Assembly (NCBI RefSeq): GCF_029873635.1
Contig: NC_080418.1
Location: forward strand, 17,197,388 to 17,261,387
Source: Malania oleifera
Taxonomy: Eukaryota > Streptophyta > Magnoliopsida > Santalales > Ximeniaceae
Direction of reading: 5' to 3'
DNA length: 64,000 nt
The stretch's first letter is position 1. Each line of letters starts with the position of its first letter. The notes below the pieces were generated by a model. It saw only the letters and a list, made by a program, of their open reading frames with translations, ran no database searches and was not told the DNA's origin. The translations under genes and the position numbers were made by a program. Below are positions 44,476-55,379 of this stretch, piece after piece.

Positions 44476-44931
44476 AATATCTTTCCTCGTCTCTTTATAC
44501 TTTTCAAAGTTATCCATATTTCTACATTTTTGTCACGTTTATACCAAATTCTTTTTGTCTTTACGGCTTTTTGGACATCTTTATCCCACCACCAACTTTC
44601 TTTTCTATTCGAGAATCTTCCCCTTAATTCACCTAAAATCTCTTTTGCTATCTTTTTAATAGAGCTAACTAATCTACTCCAAAGAGTATTTGTACCTATG
44701 CCATCCTCTATAGTTCAATCCCCATATTTGATTGTTTTATCTTTAAATTTTATTATATAATCTCCCGTTAGGTTCCACCACCTAGTTCTCTTACACTGGT
44801 TTATTTTACCCTTTTTCGTTCATTTTTTAATACAAATATCTAACACTAAGACTCTATGTTGTGTGGTTACACTTTCACCTAGAATAACTTTACAATCCTT
44901 GCACGATAAACCATCTACCCTCCTAGTTAAA

Positions 44932-44962
<31 letters not shown>

Positions 44963-45890
44963 TTGACTTCTATTTTGTCCACTTTTAAAGGTTATTAAGT
45001 GTTCTTCTCTCTTCTTAAAGCAAGTATTCACTATTATAAAATCATATGAAATAGCGAAGTCTAAGATCATCTCCCCAGACTCATTTTTGTCTCCATATCC
45101 ATATCCTCTATGTATCCTCGCCTAACCTCTATTATTCCTTCCAACATGTCCATTCAAATCTCCTCCTATGAATATTTTCTCAATCCCTGGTATGCCTTGT
45201 ATAATATTATCCATATCTTCCCAAAATTGTCTCTTAAGATTTTCTACTAGCCTACTTAAGGAGCATAAGCACTAATGATATTTATTATCTCTTGGTCTAA
45301 TGTCATCTTGATTTTTATAATTTTATCTCCTACTCTGTTTACATCAACAACGCTTTCTTTTAAGTTTTTGTCTACAATAATTCTTACTCCATTCTTATGT
45401 TTTTCTTTTCCAGTGTACCAAAGTTTAAATTCTGGTTTATCAATTTCTCTAGCTTTCTCCCCCACCCACTTAGTTTATTTAAGGAAAACTATATTAATTT
45501 TTCTTCTAATCATTGCGTCCACAATTTCCATGTTTTTACCCATAAGAGTCCCTATATTCAAAGTTGCTAATCTAATCCTAATTTCCTGAACTAACTTCTT
45601 TACCTACTCACATCCAAAATGATGCAAGAACCCTCGCATATTTGACACCATACCTGGGCGTCGACACCGCACGTCGCTTCGAGGCGATAACCTAGCCCAC
45701 CCTCGCCCACTTTTCGCTGCACCCGGGTAGCACAAGTGCAACGCATAGCTCATAGAGGATGCCCCCAGCAAATATTCAGTAAGAATTCATATCATAGTGA
45801 TCTGACAAATTTTACATTAGCTTTCAGCTACCTAACGCCACCCTCCTCCTTTACTAGGCTTGAGACCGGCTGTATGTGAAAAAAAAAAAT
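44476..45890 (-). mobile_element. RTE-type LINE A, 5' half with endonuclease
   Basis: Continues LINE A: the break between 41592 and 44476 corresponds to adjacent bases in LINE B. It contains an apurinic endonuclease remnant at about 45465-45256 (WYTGKEKHKNGVRIIVDKNL, IKMTLDQEIINIISAYAP), which would nick the target, and a GC-richer 5' region (about 45640-45880). Broken in several places. It ends near the A run at 45878-45888, after which Copia 2 sequence resumes. Confidence 0.75.
44937..44961. repeat. (TA)n microsatellite in LINE A
   Basis: A TA run of about 25 nt within the LINE A 5' half, not present in the Copia sequence around it. Confidence 0.85.
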
Positions 45891-47880
45891 TAGGACATTA
45901 ACTCAAAATAGTAAAATCCACTAGCCTATGTCCTACACTAATTTTTTTCCTCATCTTCAAATCCTAAATGAAAATAGAATGAAGAAAGAATGTTGCTATG
46001 CAATTCATGGAAATCTTGCTAACAAACATACAATGAAAGGGAAACTTGGGAATATAAAAAACATAAGAAAGAGAGACAAAATAAGTGGGATTTACTGTCC
46101 TTATTCCCCTAACAATGGTATCATCAAGAATAACATGAGGTAAACTTTCAAAATACCTAAGGATGGAAAGGAAATTGGTTATACCTATCATATTGTCAAT
46201 AGCGGTTGAATCTATAACCCAAAGACAAGTGGGAAAATGCTAGATGACATGCAAGACATGCAATGGGAAGAGAAATTTGCAGGGTGTTTGATACTATAGG
46301 AACTTTGAATACTCTCCCTCTGAAACAGACATATTACACTACTCCCAAGTTCCCAACTTACTGAACAGAGTAGAATGGAATCTAGGATGGCTGCATTTGC
46401 ATGTGTGGCAGTTTATCATAAGGATCCCAACACTAAATCATACAACCTCCTCTCCCTCAATGAGTGCACTTGCATATGGCCCCTACCACGTCCATTCCTT
46501 CTACCATGACCACCCAAACCGCCACTGGAACTTTTGTAACTACTTGGTTGAAAACTAGAATCATCTTGTGTAACAAAACCAATATTCTGGGAGCTAGAGC
46601 GTGAAACACTAACTAGGGGCTGCGGAATGTGTGAAGGAAGAAGCACCAAGGACAAGAAAATAACCATCAGCAAAGGATGGCAACTCTGCACTACCAAGAA
46701 TTTTGGACTAGATTGCCTCAAACTCGTGTTCCAAACCTGCTAGGACTCAAAGGACTGCCATCCACTCCCTCTGCTTTTGCATCTCACAAACATCAGCTAT
46801 TATAGGTAGCATAATGTTGAGTTCTTTATTCATACGCTTCATCTATGAAAAGTTCCTATCTCCCTGTTGTAACTAAAAATACACTAGGATAGATGCTACA
46901 TAAATGAAATGTTGTTGGAATATAAGAGTTTAACATAATCCCAAAGAGCCCTGCAAACATCCACATACATGCACATTTGGGCAATCTAGGGTTTGATGGA
47001 GTTCCACAATAGGGAGACAATCAATGCATCTTCTTGAGTCCATACTTCTTTCCTTTTGTCGTTGCTGGGCCAGATTGGACAAGTGTTCAGATTTGCCTAA
47101 GCCTGTCAAAGATGTTGGCAGCCTTAACAACTGCACAGAATTCTTTTCATCCATCCTTTTGGTTGTTATCTGCAGAAATGATGAAGGGAACATGCTTTTG
47201 GGATACATGGACTCAATCCCAACACTCACAAACAAGACCAGCAAGGAACACGGTTAATGGAACAACCATGAAAAAGGCAAACAGAATAACCACGAACAAG
47301 GTGAACAATTGGAACAACTAGAACGAAACACAAACAAACTAGCATACATTGCCATAGCCCCGAGGAACTCAATTACCATTGGCGTACGACTCTAATTGTA
47401 CCGAACAATCATTAACCAAGTTTTGTGAGTAAAAAACCAAAAAATGTCGGATCTTTGCACAAAGAACATGACCCATAACTTGATATTATGGAGTATAGGA
47501 TTCAAAGTATATGGGGAGAGATCATAGCAAAAACAGTGCTTAACAAAGCCTCGAAGCGTTAGAGCATAGTGCCACAGCAGTTAGCCTTCAACCGGCATGT
47601 GTGGGCACGTGGTTGCCCCTCCTATTGTGAAATTTAAGGAGGTTATAGATCAGCAATGTTTGTGAATTTCTAGGGTTGGCTCTACAAAATCTATAGGTCT
47701 TCTTGCAGCTCTAAATTGGGAGTTTTTTTCACAACTATTGTGTTTTGCACCAACTCTTGGATTTGTTCAAGTCTTTGGTGGTGTGGATGACCCTCCTATA
47801 ATGACAAATATGCATAGGGGTTATGAGGTTAGGGTTTGGTTTGGCAGTGGCTTTGGCACTAAGGGTTTACGTCGAATCAT

Positions 47881-47892
47881 GCTTTGATACCA
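47881..47892 (-). other. Copia 2 primer-binding site
   Basis: ATGGTATCAAAGC-type sequence on the minus strand directly beside the 5' LTR, matching the initiator methionine tRNA primer site used by Copia 1 and Copia 3. Confidence 0.8.
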
Positions 47893-48045
47893 TGTTGAAG
47901 TATTGTGTAAACTGGAAGACCTAATCACAACCGTAAGTCTCCCCCCTATTTTACATGTCAAGTACACCACAATGACCATAACACCCTCACTAACTTTTAA
48001 TTACTAATAAAGATAATACTACTAAATAATCATAACCAATAACAA
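47893..48045 (-). repeat. Copia 2 5' LTR (153 bp)
   Basis: Runs from TGTTGAAG to CAATAACA on the plus strand, followed by the AACCT target duplication. Confidence 0.88.
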
Positions 48046-48050
48046 ACCTT

Positions 48051-48374
48051 AAATATTAAACAATTAAAAATTACTGAATAAGCAAATATCCCTGAACTAA
48101 TATAAAATCCCTTGTTTGTTACATTTATATCTTCTATAAAATTGTCTAAATAGTGGCAAAAGTGGTCCTCTGTCTCACTTATTCAAGCTAGATTTGTGTG
48201 GAGACTTCTTCTCAATGGAAACTCCCATTCAAACAAGAATTATCATGTATATTATTTCAAAATATGTTGCTGCATCTACATCTCTTGTATTGTATATAAT
48301 ACAACATGTCAAAATGGAAATTAATTGAATGTTTCTTGCACAATTCCACTAAAGGGAAACACAAGAATAAGAAA

Positions 48375-48425
<51 letters not shown>

Positions 48426-49482
48426 GCTTCAATTGAGTATTGGTGTTTGGGAAATTTGAAATTTAATATTACGGTCTGTGGGTGGATAATAGACACAAAT
48501 TATATAAAACTTCACTCGAATTTTTGTAAGCTCAAAGCATGTGGAAATGTCCAAAAAATTAAGGAGACGTCAAAATTTTGGTAGCTCTTGTGATCTTGTG
48601 GTTAACATACAAAGTTTGACATTTTTTTTTTTTTTTTTGGACAAATGAGACCAAATTAATAAAGCTCTTTGTTACGTAGGGAATTAAGTTTGATGTAAAA
48701 GTCCATGCATAGCACATATACTACTAATAATCACAATAATAAAGACAAATAATAAAAATTCATAATAATAATTATAATTATATTATTAATGATTATGGTA
48801 TTTTTTTTATTATCAATAATTATCATAACAATAATAGTAATAGTAAACAAGAAGGAGCAATTTCATGTAGGAGCAATGAATAGTAGAGATATTTTAGTCC
48901 CATAAAGTAGTATTCCCATGAAAATCCAAGATTACCAAAGAGAAAGGTAGGTTTTGGATACCCATGTTGTTGGGGTATCTTGTATTTCTTCTTAGGAAAT
49001 CCAAGATACCTGCTACATAGGATTCCCATCCATTTCCAAATGTGTCCATCTAATATTCAGTCACATTCCCAATAATCCTTCAAGATAACCTGAGCAAAAT
49101 ACCTCCAATACTAATTAATGCAAATTAATGTGTGGATATTGGATATCACCATTTACATAATCGGCATTTACACAATGGGACGTTATCTTCATTCCCTTTG
49201 TTCAAAGGGATGTTATTGCTGGTGAATTCTTTGTTCAACCTTCCCCAAGATAAATTTGAAGGCGGATTCTGTTGAATTTATACGCATGATTATAAATTGT
49301 TCTTCACGCACAGATGTAGCTGAAGTAGTATGCACAAAGGCCTCTTGAAATTGGCAGTTTAGTTTCTTGCATTTCTAAATGTCAAACTAATGCTTTTCTA
49401 CAACTTTGCAAAGCTCTCAACACAGATTTCTACCGTTTCTTTCCCTTTCCTTCTTTAGAAGCAATTCTTGAAGACTGATTTA
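48051..49482. other. Intergenic DNA with (TA)n tract
   Basis: A (TA)n run lies at about 48379-48423 and a T run at about 48622-48640, with AAT/TAATAA-rich sequence at 48720-48850. No gene is recognised. The 63-68 residue frames here are chance frames in low-complexity DNA. Confidence 0.5.
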
Positions 49483-49710
49483 TGTTTTGTCAGAAATCTA
49501 AGAACTGAGAACTTGGTGGAGCCAAAAAAGGCAAATCTCATTGCTATGCTTCTATGAATGGCCATGATGTTGAGGCATCTTCAGCCTCCTGTTGCTGGTA
49601 GATTGGAGACAGCTGGGAAACACATGATCCTAGAAGGCAAGTATTCGACAAAAGATCTTGGTGGAGACAGCACTGACCAAGATGTTGTTGAAGCTGTAAT
49701 TGTAATTTGA
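49483..49710 (+). pseudogene. Broken last exon of NAD-isocitrate dehydrogenase subunit
   Basis: The frame from 49495 reads LVEPKKANLIAMLL, a TGA at 49555-49557, then MAMMLRHLQ, RLETAGKH, EGKYSTKDLGGDSTDQDVVE and AVIVI, ending in TGA at 49708-49710. This is the C-terminal part of the mitochondrial NAD-dependent isocitrate dehydrogenase regulatory subunit (family pattern KKANPVALLLSSAMMLRHLQ, RLETAV, GKYRTKDLGG, AVI). The TGA replaces a conserved Ser, and one codon is missing in the segment before RLETA. TTTTGTCAG (49485-49493) looks like a retained intron acceptor, so this may be a copied genomic piece, not a processed copy. No other exon is found nearby. Confidence 0.75.
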
Positions 49711-50479
49711 CTTAAGCTAATTATCAGCTCTTGTGAGTCAACTGTCATGCTTGCTAGAAATTTTACGTTACAATTTATTAGGTTTTAGTTTCTTGTTATG
49801 CATCATTTGTTAAAAAGTATCCACAGTGATAACAAGGCTACGAGGTTATGGTTTCTTATTGCTCAAAGCCGTGACCAAAGATGATTTGATTTAGTTATTT
49901 TCTATTGATTGTTGGTAACTCTTTGCTAGTTTTGCTGGTTAGTAACTCTACTAAATCGACATGTTGATTCCTGGTTGTGGCAAGGGTTTACTAAACCCTT
50001 CTTATCACCCAATGCAAAAAATAAAGATTTCTTTTGTGGACAACAATTACAACTCACCCTATGAAGAGGAGCAACAGTTTAAGTAGCCATAGAAGCAACA
50101 TAGGAGGCTACACTTGAGCAAGGAGTTGGATGGACTCTACTCGTGCATAATATATGTGCGTGCATACGCAAGTATTCAGGACCATGTTTGCAACAACAGC
50201 AACAAGAATGGAAGGGCCACAATTGAAGTTCAAATCCGTATAATTATTGATGAGATAAAAATAACAGTAGTGTAGCATCTGAAGGGGGGGAAATTGAATC
50301 CTTAAAAAAGAAGTGAACCATTTCAGCGTGATGAAGGAATGACATTATTTCTAAAGAGACAGTAAAGCAGCTTTTGCTAGATCTAATAACATATAAAAAC
50401 AGATAACTGACACACATAGCTCAATAATAGAAGAAAATAGGATTTGCACATTGATCAACAAATAAAATAAAAGCAATAG
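49711..50479. other. Intergenic DNA after the IDH fragment
   Basis: May begin with sequence derived from the 3' flank of the parent IDH gene. No other feature is recognised. Confidence 0.4.
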
Positions 50480-50529
50480 GCAAATAATGTTCTCATTCAT
50501 CAGCATTTGATTTTCAACTCTTAACATTA

Positions 50530-50960
50530 TTGAATTACCTTCGTCATGGAGTAGCCAGAGTTCATGAATTCAAGCCAGTGCGGATCAATTCCAATCACAG
50601 AAGCCCTAGAACTCCCCCAGCTTCCTCAACACGAATCTACTCGATCCTGCCTTCAACCATGATTATTAGAACTATTTCCCCAAAATAGAGGGCGGAAAAA
50701 AAAAAAACCAATTTTCTTGCTTTTGTGAAGCGAAAACTTTTCCTTTTTCTTTAGAAAACGAGAAGAAAAGTACATTAGTACATTTGAGAGAATGGAGGAG
50801 AGCGTGATGCCATTGACGCCGAGAGGGAACAGCGCGAGGATATCAATGGAGCTTTAGGAGTTCCCGGAGGGCTCATTAGGATTTGAGAATTGAAGGAGAC
50901 TGAAACCCGAAACGTTTGTCCGCGGGAGAATCGATATCGTCATATATTTAATTTTAATGT
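50530..50960 (-). other. Possible host exons, unrecognised
   Basis: GC content is higher than in the surroundings. On the minus strand an ATG at about 50873 opens a 33-codon frame (MSPPGTPKAPLISSRCSLSA, then SMASRSPPFSQMY). Further on, a frame reads SWGSSRASVIGIDPHWLEF and then MNSGYSMTK directly before GTAATT, which could be a donor site at about 50534. I do not recognise either product. It could be the first exons of a host gene, its pseudogene or a non-coding transcript. No downstream exon was identified. Confidence 0.2.
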
Positions 50961-51189
50961 TAAAATATGAATATTCAAATTTATTACACGAATTTAAATA
51001 TTTTTCATAATAATAAATACGGATGAAAATATTATGGTTTTTTATGAATAAAATAAAATAAAAATGTATTACAATTAGAAATAGTATAGAGAGAGTGTCT
51101 AAAAAATACTCAAAGGATTAGAGAAGCCTCAATTAGATATGAAAAATATACTCTCGTTTTTTTGAATTAAGAACTTATTTATGAAAGGA

Positions 51190-51365
51190 GAGCTTAGACG
51201 TAACAGTAAGGTTATTATTGTGTCACCTGAAGGTTACAGATTTAAGGCGTGGAAAGAGCCTCTTGCAAAAATACAAAGTAAGGTTGTATACTATAAACCT
51301 ATTATGGTCTGTCCCTTCCCTGGATCCTGTGTACGCGGGAGTTTTGTGCATTAGACTACCATTTT
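51190..51365 (+). repeat. Au-type SINE, plus strand
   Basis: Same family as 13032-13205, here in sense orientation. It has a decayed A-box (GACGTAACAGTAAGG), a decayed B-box (GGTTACAGATTTAAGGC) and the body elements GAGCCTCTTGCA, GTCTGTCCCTTCCC and CGCGGGAG. It ends at TTTT at 51362-51365. Confidence 0.7.
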
Positions 51366-52539
51366 AAGAACTTATTTATGAATTATTGAATGCATCCAAA
51401 ATATCCAAAGAAAATATAAATATACTTTTAAAAATTTATAATTATTTTATAAGATGATGATGATGCTTTGCGTGCATGTGACACTTCTAATATATGAGAA
51501 TTAACATTGAACTTTTTTGAATTGGAAGAGATGGAATTTAAATTTTATATACAAGTTTTAAGGTTTTTTTAAGAACATTATTATCAACTTTTTTTTTTCA
51601 TTATGTCTACCATACTTTTCATTTACAAAATAAATGTTTAATTTATATACTAAAAGTATACAAGGAAGCCTCTGAACAAAATTAATGGTTTATTTTTATA
51701 TGCATAGCATCACTAGTCAAAAGTTTATGTAAGTTGTTATTTAGTGATTAAAATTTGTATAATTATTACTTTTTACTTAGTTAGTGTTTTTGTGATTTTA
51801 AATAAGTTTACTTTTATTATTTAGATAGTACATCTAGACGAAGGGGTTTTTTTTTTTTTGTCAAAATCTTTAAGAAGTTAGGTTATTATTTAATTATCTA
51901 CTATATTAGGAACTTTATAATAGTTTTAAAAGATGTCTAAAGAATTATCAGCTATACATTATTTTTGGATGAAATTTTTTTTGCATTTTTTATGCTATTG
52001 CTTTTATATTATTTTTAACTAAATATTGAATGATTTTTCATAAATTTCTTATATATCGAATAGACAAACAGTATATAATTTCTTTCAATTTCTAATAAAT
52101 TTGACCTTTATAATTTAAAGAGAATTCTAAGTCTATGGTATATTCCTAATATTTATCCGTCACAAGTCAAGTTATTGCCCATTGTAATGATATTAGACAT
52201 TTTTACAATAATTTTTAAAGATGCTAAAAGGGTCTATCTATTTTGCATTTTTTTAAAGATTAACCTTCTTTGTTTACCGTTTATAATATTATCACTTATT
52301 TAAAACTAAATGGACCTCATTCTTAGGATCAAATGTTACACATTTAAAATAAACTTTTTAAAAGCATTTTAACCTAATTTTAGCTTAATTTAATTATATT
52401 TGGAATATTTTCTTTTACTTTTAGAATACAAAAATATTATCCTCCAAAAATAATTTACACCATCGTACTTCCATATGTAGTATATATAGAGGATAAATTA
52501 ATATCAAGGATCTAGAGGTTAAATTTGGGTCAGGTACAA
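51366..52539. other. AT-rich intergenic DNA
   Basis: Very AT-rich sequence with T runs at about 51589-51598 and 51846-51859. Nothing recognisable. Confidence 0.5.
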
Positions 52540-53360
52540 TCTTTAATCTGATTGATGACTTTTCTAGTTTCAATAGCATATTCAGCTAAAGATGCTTTTT
52601 TTCAATTCTTTGGAGAAAATTTCCTTCAACCCAGACTATGAAGAGCGATCTTCAGATAATACTTGCAGAGCTAGCAAGAAAGGAGCACGATGAAAAAATC
52701 ATTAGTACCCTGAGAGATCTCTGAAGAAAGGTGAGATCTATTGACAGATGTATAAGCAAGATGATAGTCCAGATAATCATCATATCTCATGCCAAAATGA
52801 GCGGACTACTCAAGAAGGTCATATCAGACACCGGTCCAGAGTAGTGTCATATCTCAGGCCTCGCCGAAATGATGATTCGACTGGTCATATCTTTTGTAAT
52901 TAGTCAAAAGTAGCTTTTTAAAAGTTGTCGGTAGCTTGTTTTATTATAACGGTGAGTCAACAAAGCATGAATTGTCCCCCCTTTTATCAAAGTAGCTTTT
53001 ACTTTATGTTTTTTCTTTATGTTTTGTTTGTCAGACATTTGCTTTTGAGAAAACAAGTTGTATTTATCCTTTCGTAGTTGTTTGCCTATATAAGGGAGCT
53101 CCAACCCTTGTATTCGGAGAGGGAAAATTAAGAACCATTAATAGAAGTATATTCAGTCCAAAGATATCTCTTTTTCTTTTGAGTTGTTCTTTCCATTTCA
53201 AACACTATTGTGTGAAGGTTGAAGTCCTAAGGAAGCCCAAAGAAGCTCGTAAACTTGCAGAGGTTCCAAGAAGGCACCAAGAATAATAGTGGGAAATGAA
53301 GAACTACCTGATATAGCTTTGTACAGGGTTGAGAGAAGAAAATCAAGGTAAGGTAATTTT
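52540..53360 (+). mobile_element. Possible endogenous pararetrovirus fragment
   Basis: A short stretch that looks like the intergenic region of a Caulimoviridae genome: a coding remnant reading AELARKEHDEKIISTLRDL and RKVRSIDRCISKM (about 52640-52770), then a spacer, a TATA box CTATATAAGG (53086-53095) and GGAGAGGG about 30 nt beyond it, followed by a leader. The TATA to GGAGAGG arrangement is strikingly like the 35S promoter of cauliflower mosaic virus. No reverse transcriptase is present. It is a small, broken fossil if viral; a host promoter is the alternative. Confidence 0.4.
53086..53123 (+). promoter_or_regulatory. 35S-like core promoter
   Basis: TATATAAGGGAGCTCC followed by TTCGGAGAGGG. 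The spacing from TATA to GGAGAGG is 29 nt, against about 25 nt in the 35S promoter as I recall it. The likely start site lies near 53117. Confidence 0.45.
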
Positions 53361-53503
53361 CTTTTATTAATTAATTTTCTTTTCCCCCTTGTCATCCTAA
53401 TTGGTTTCAATTTTGAGTCCAGAAGGGATTCGCGAGAAATTGGTATAATAACATGTTTGTGGGGGTTAGAGGATGATTAGGATTTGTTGAAGTAAAATTA
53501 TAG

Positions 53504-53722
53504 CCCAGTCGGGTTAACTCAAGTGATAAAGGCGACTTGTGACTTTGGTGACCTTAAGATCATAGGTTTGATTCTCCCTTGAAAGTTTATCCCGGTAAAT
53601 TAGGGATGCGTTAATGGGTGGGCGGCTTTCATCCATCCGGGATTGGTGTCGCACTGTAATCTCTAAAGTGGTGTGATGGTGACTGGAGTCGCTGGATTAT
53701 CAAAAAACAAAAACCAAAAAAA
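53504..53722 (+). repeat. tRNA-derived SINE, family not named
   Basis: It has an A-box-like TAACTCAAGTGATAAAGG (53515-53532) and a B-box-like GGTTTGATTCTCC (53575-53587), a body with GGGTGGGCGGC and a 3' A-rich tail with CAAAAAACAAAAACC. It is flanked by AAAATTATAG (53494-53503) and AAAATTATGG (53723-53732), 9 of 10 matching, read as a target duplication. It differs from the Au SINE. Confidence 0.7.
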
Positions 53723-53917
53723 AAAATTATGGATGTTGATTTTGATGAACATTGTGGAAGGTGGTCGATACTAATTAACCCACCCCTCTAGTTTGAATCA
53801 CCAATGACAATAATTGTGATGCCTAATAAATTATGGGAGTGGGAGAAAATAAATATAATTGAAAAAAAGTGGATGTTTTAGGTGTAGGTAATGCATGCAC
53901 ATGACTACTATATTTTA

Positions 53918-54052
53918 ATGGCTATAGTTAAATGGTTAGGATTCGAGTCTTAGAAGTAATGACTTTTTATTTAAGATAATATTTTAATATTAAAGTAACT
54001 AATGGCAGAGAGGTGCGCCTACTATTTTGATGCATTAGTCGAGTGTTCAAAG
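53918..54052 (+). repeat. Decayed SINE-like repeat, copy a
   Basis: TAGTTAAATGGTTAGG followed by GGATTCGAGTCTT (53939-53951) resemble the tRNA A and B boxes. The tail has GGCAGAGAGGTGCGCC and TGCATTAGTCGAG. A second, similarly ordered stretch lies at 62700-62825. Weak call. Confidence 0.3.
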
Positions 54053-54253
54053 AGTATCGGATACGATCATTTAAAAAGGGAAAATAGAGCAGACCTTTAG
54101 CTTGAACAAAATACAACTTATATGGTATTAAAAAAATAGGTTCTTATTTTATATTTCCATATACAAACGACAATTTTCTCTACAATAAAGTGATTATATA
54201 GAAATATATACATATTTATATATGTTGAATTTAATAATTATATTATTTCAACA

Positions 54254-54333
54254 TAAAAAAAAAAAAAAAAAAAGTACAGCCAGGTGCGCAAAGCTTCAAC
54301 GTATGCGAGGTCCGAAAAAGGAGCGGACCAACA
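54254..54333 (-). repeat. Au-type SINE fragment
   Basis: An A run (54254-54273) followed by ACAGCCAGGTGCGCAAAGC and GCGAGGTCC...GGAGCGGACCA, the 3' third of the Au SINE in reverse orientation. The tRNA-related head is missing. Confidence 0.6.
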
Positions 54334-55379
54334 TAGCAATATTTAATTTCATCAACATGTATTATAGAGTTTAATTTGTACTCAACATTTCATACTCAAT
54401 TTGATCATAGAGTGGCACCATCTACAGAGGAACATTCTATTAGGCTACCAGATACACATTAAACTTTTAATTTCCTGCGTTCTCATGCTGTTGCTTGAGC
54501 TGTGTTCCATTCCATTTCTCTGCATATGGCAAATTCTCAAGGGCCGTACTTGGCTTTTAGTTTTATTTTTCATTGACCAACCACATTGGACCCGCAGCCA
54601 CTCGATGGGTTGACCAGCGTATGATACATATCAGGCAGACCAAAAAAAAAATTAAATAAAGACAATACAGCTGGTAGAAATATTCTATTAACTATTTTTG
54701 CCAAAAAAAAATTGGATTCATCCACAAACATACAGCACTCCCAGAAAAAGACATGTGGAAGATTATCGAAATACAAAAATTAAATAATTGACAAATCCAA
54801 TCATTACATTACCCGGAGAAACAAGGCACATTAGGTTACACAAAACGAAGACACTCCCAAATTAATATACAAATTAAGACTCTCTCTAGTTTCCACATTG
54901 CCCTGGAGTACACTGAGCATTAATTTTTCATAAAAAGAATTTGCCCTCCAAATATTCTAAATTTGCCGCATGGCAAATACGAATTGAAGCCTTTCGCAGT
55001 TCAAAAATCTTCCGAAACTTTCTCATCGAGCCCCTCCATCAACACACCCTAACTACATACCTTACAAGTATATATTTTGTATACTATTTTACTTAAGAAT
55101 GAAATGATGAAATCAAATTTAATAAAATTAAATTTACTTTAATTTTCACTTCACTTCCACAATGTTCCATTCCATTCTGTGAAACTTTACTTAAAACACT
55201 CACTAATTAAAGCACTGGCAATCTTTTAATCATATAATTAAAAATGCATGTGCAGCTCCTATTTTTTTAAAATTCGCTACACTAAAATATATATATAAAT
55301 TATAATGTATTTAGTATGGGCATTGTTTGGTCATATTAATTATTAATTAGTATTTGGAATTAATACCATCAATTTTCAC
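54334..55379. other. Intergenic DNA and ERF 3' flank
   Basis: The last few hundred bases are downstream of the minus-strand ERF gene and should hold its 3' UTR. No gene or element is recognised in the remainder. Confidence 0.5.

Larger units (their letters stand above)
36400..47260 (-). pseudogene. Copia 2 gag-pol fossil, split by LINE
   Basis: Gag lies at about 47240-46400 (LTGLGKSEHL; zinc-knuckle region near 46450). The protease to integrase boundary lies near 46200-45940 and resumes at about 39740 (CHLGHFSLEKLKHPVPTLSS). Integrase runs leftward to about 38700 and reverse transcriptase and RNase H remnants to about 36430. Order and wording match Copia 1. It is heavily decayed and not a working gene. 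Confidence 0.7.
36197..48045 (-). mobile_element. Ty1/copia element 2 with deep nesting
   Basis: A minus-strand Copia element of 11.8 kb with short LTRs and the perfect target duplication AACCT (36192-36196 and 48046-48050). About 6.1 kb of it is a nested RTE LINE with its own insertions (39742-45890), leaving about 5.7 kb of Copia. Internal sequence is recognisably the same lineage as Copia 1. LTRs differ by very roughly 11 percent plus indels, so it is somewhat older. Broken in many places. Confidence 0.9.
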
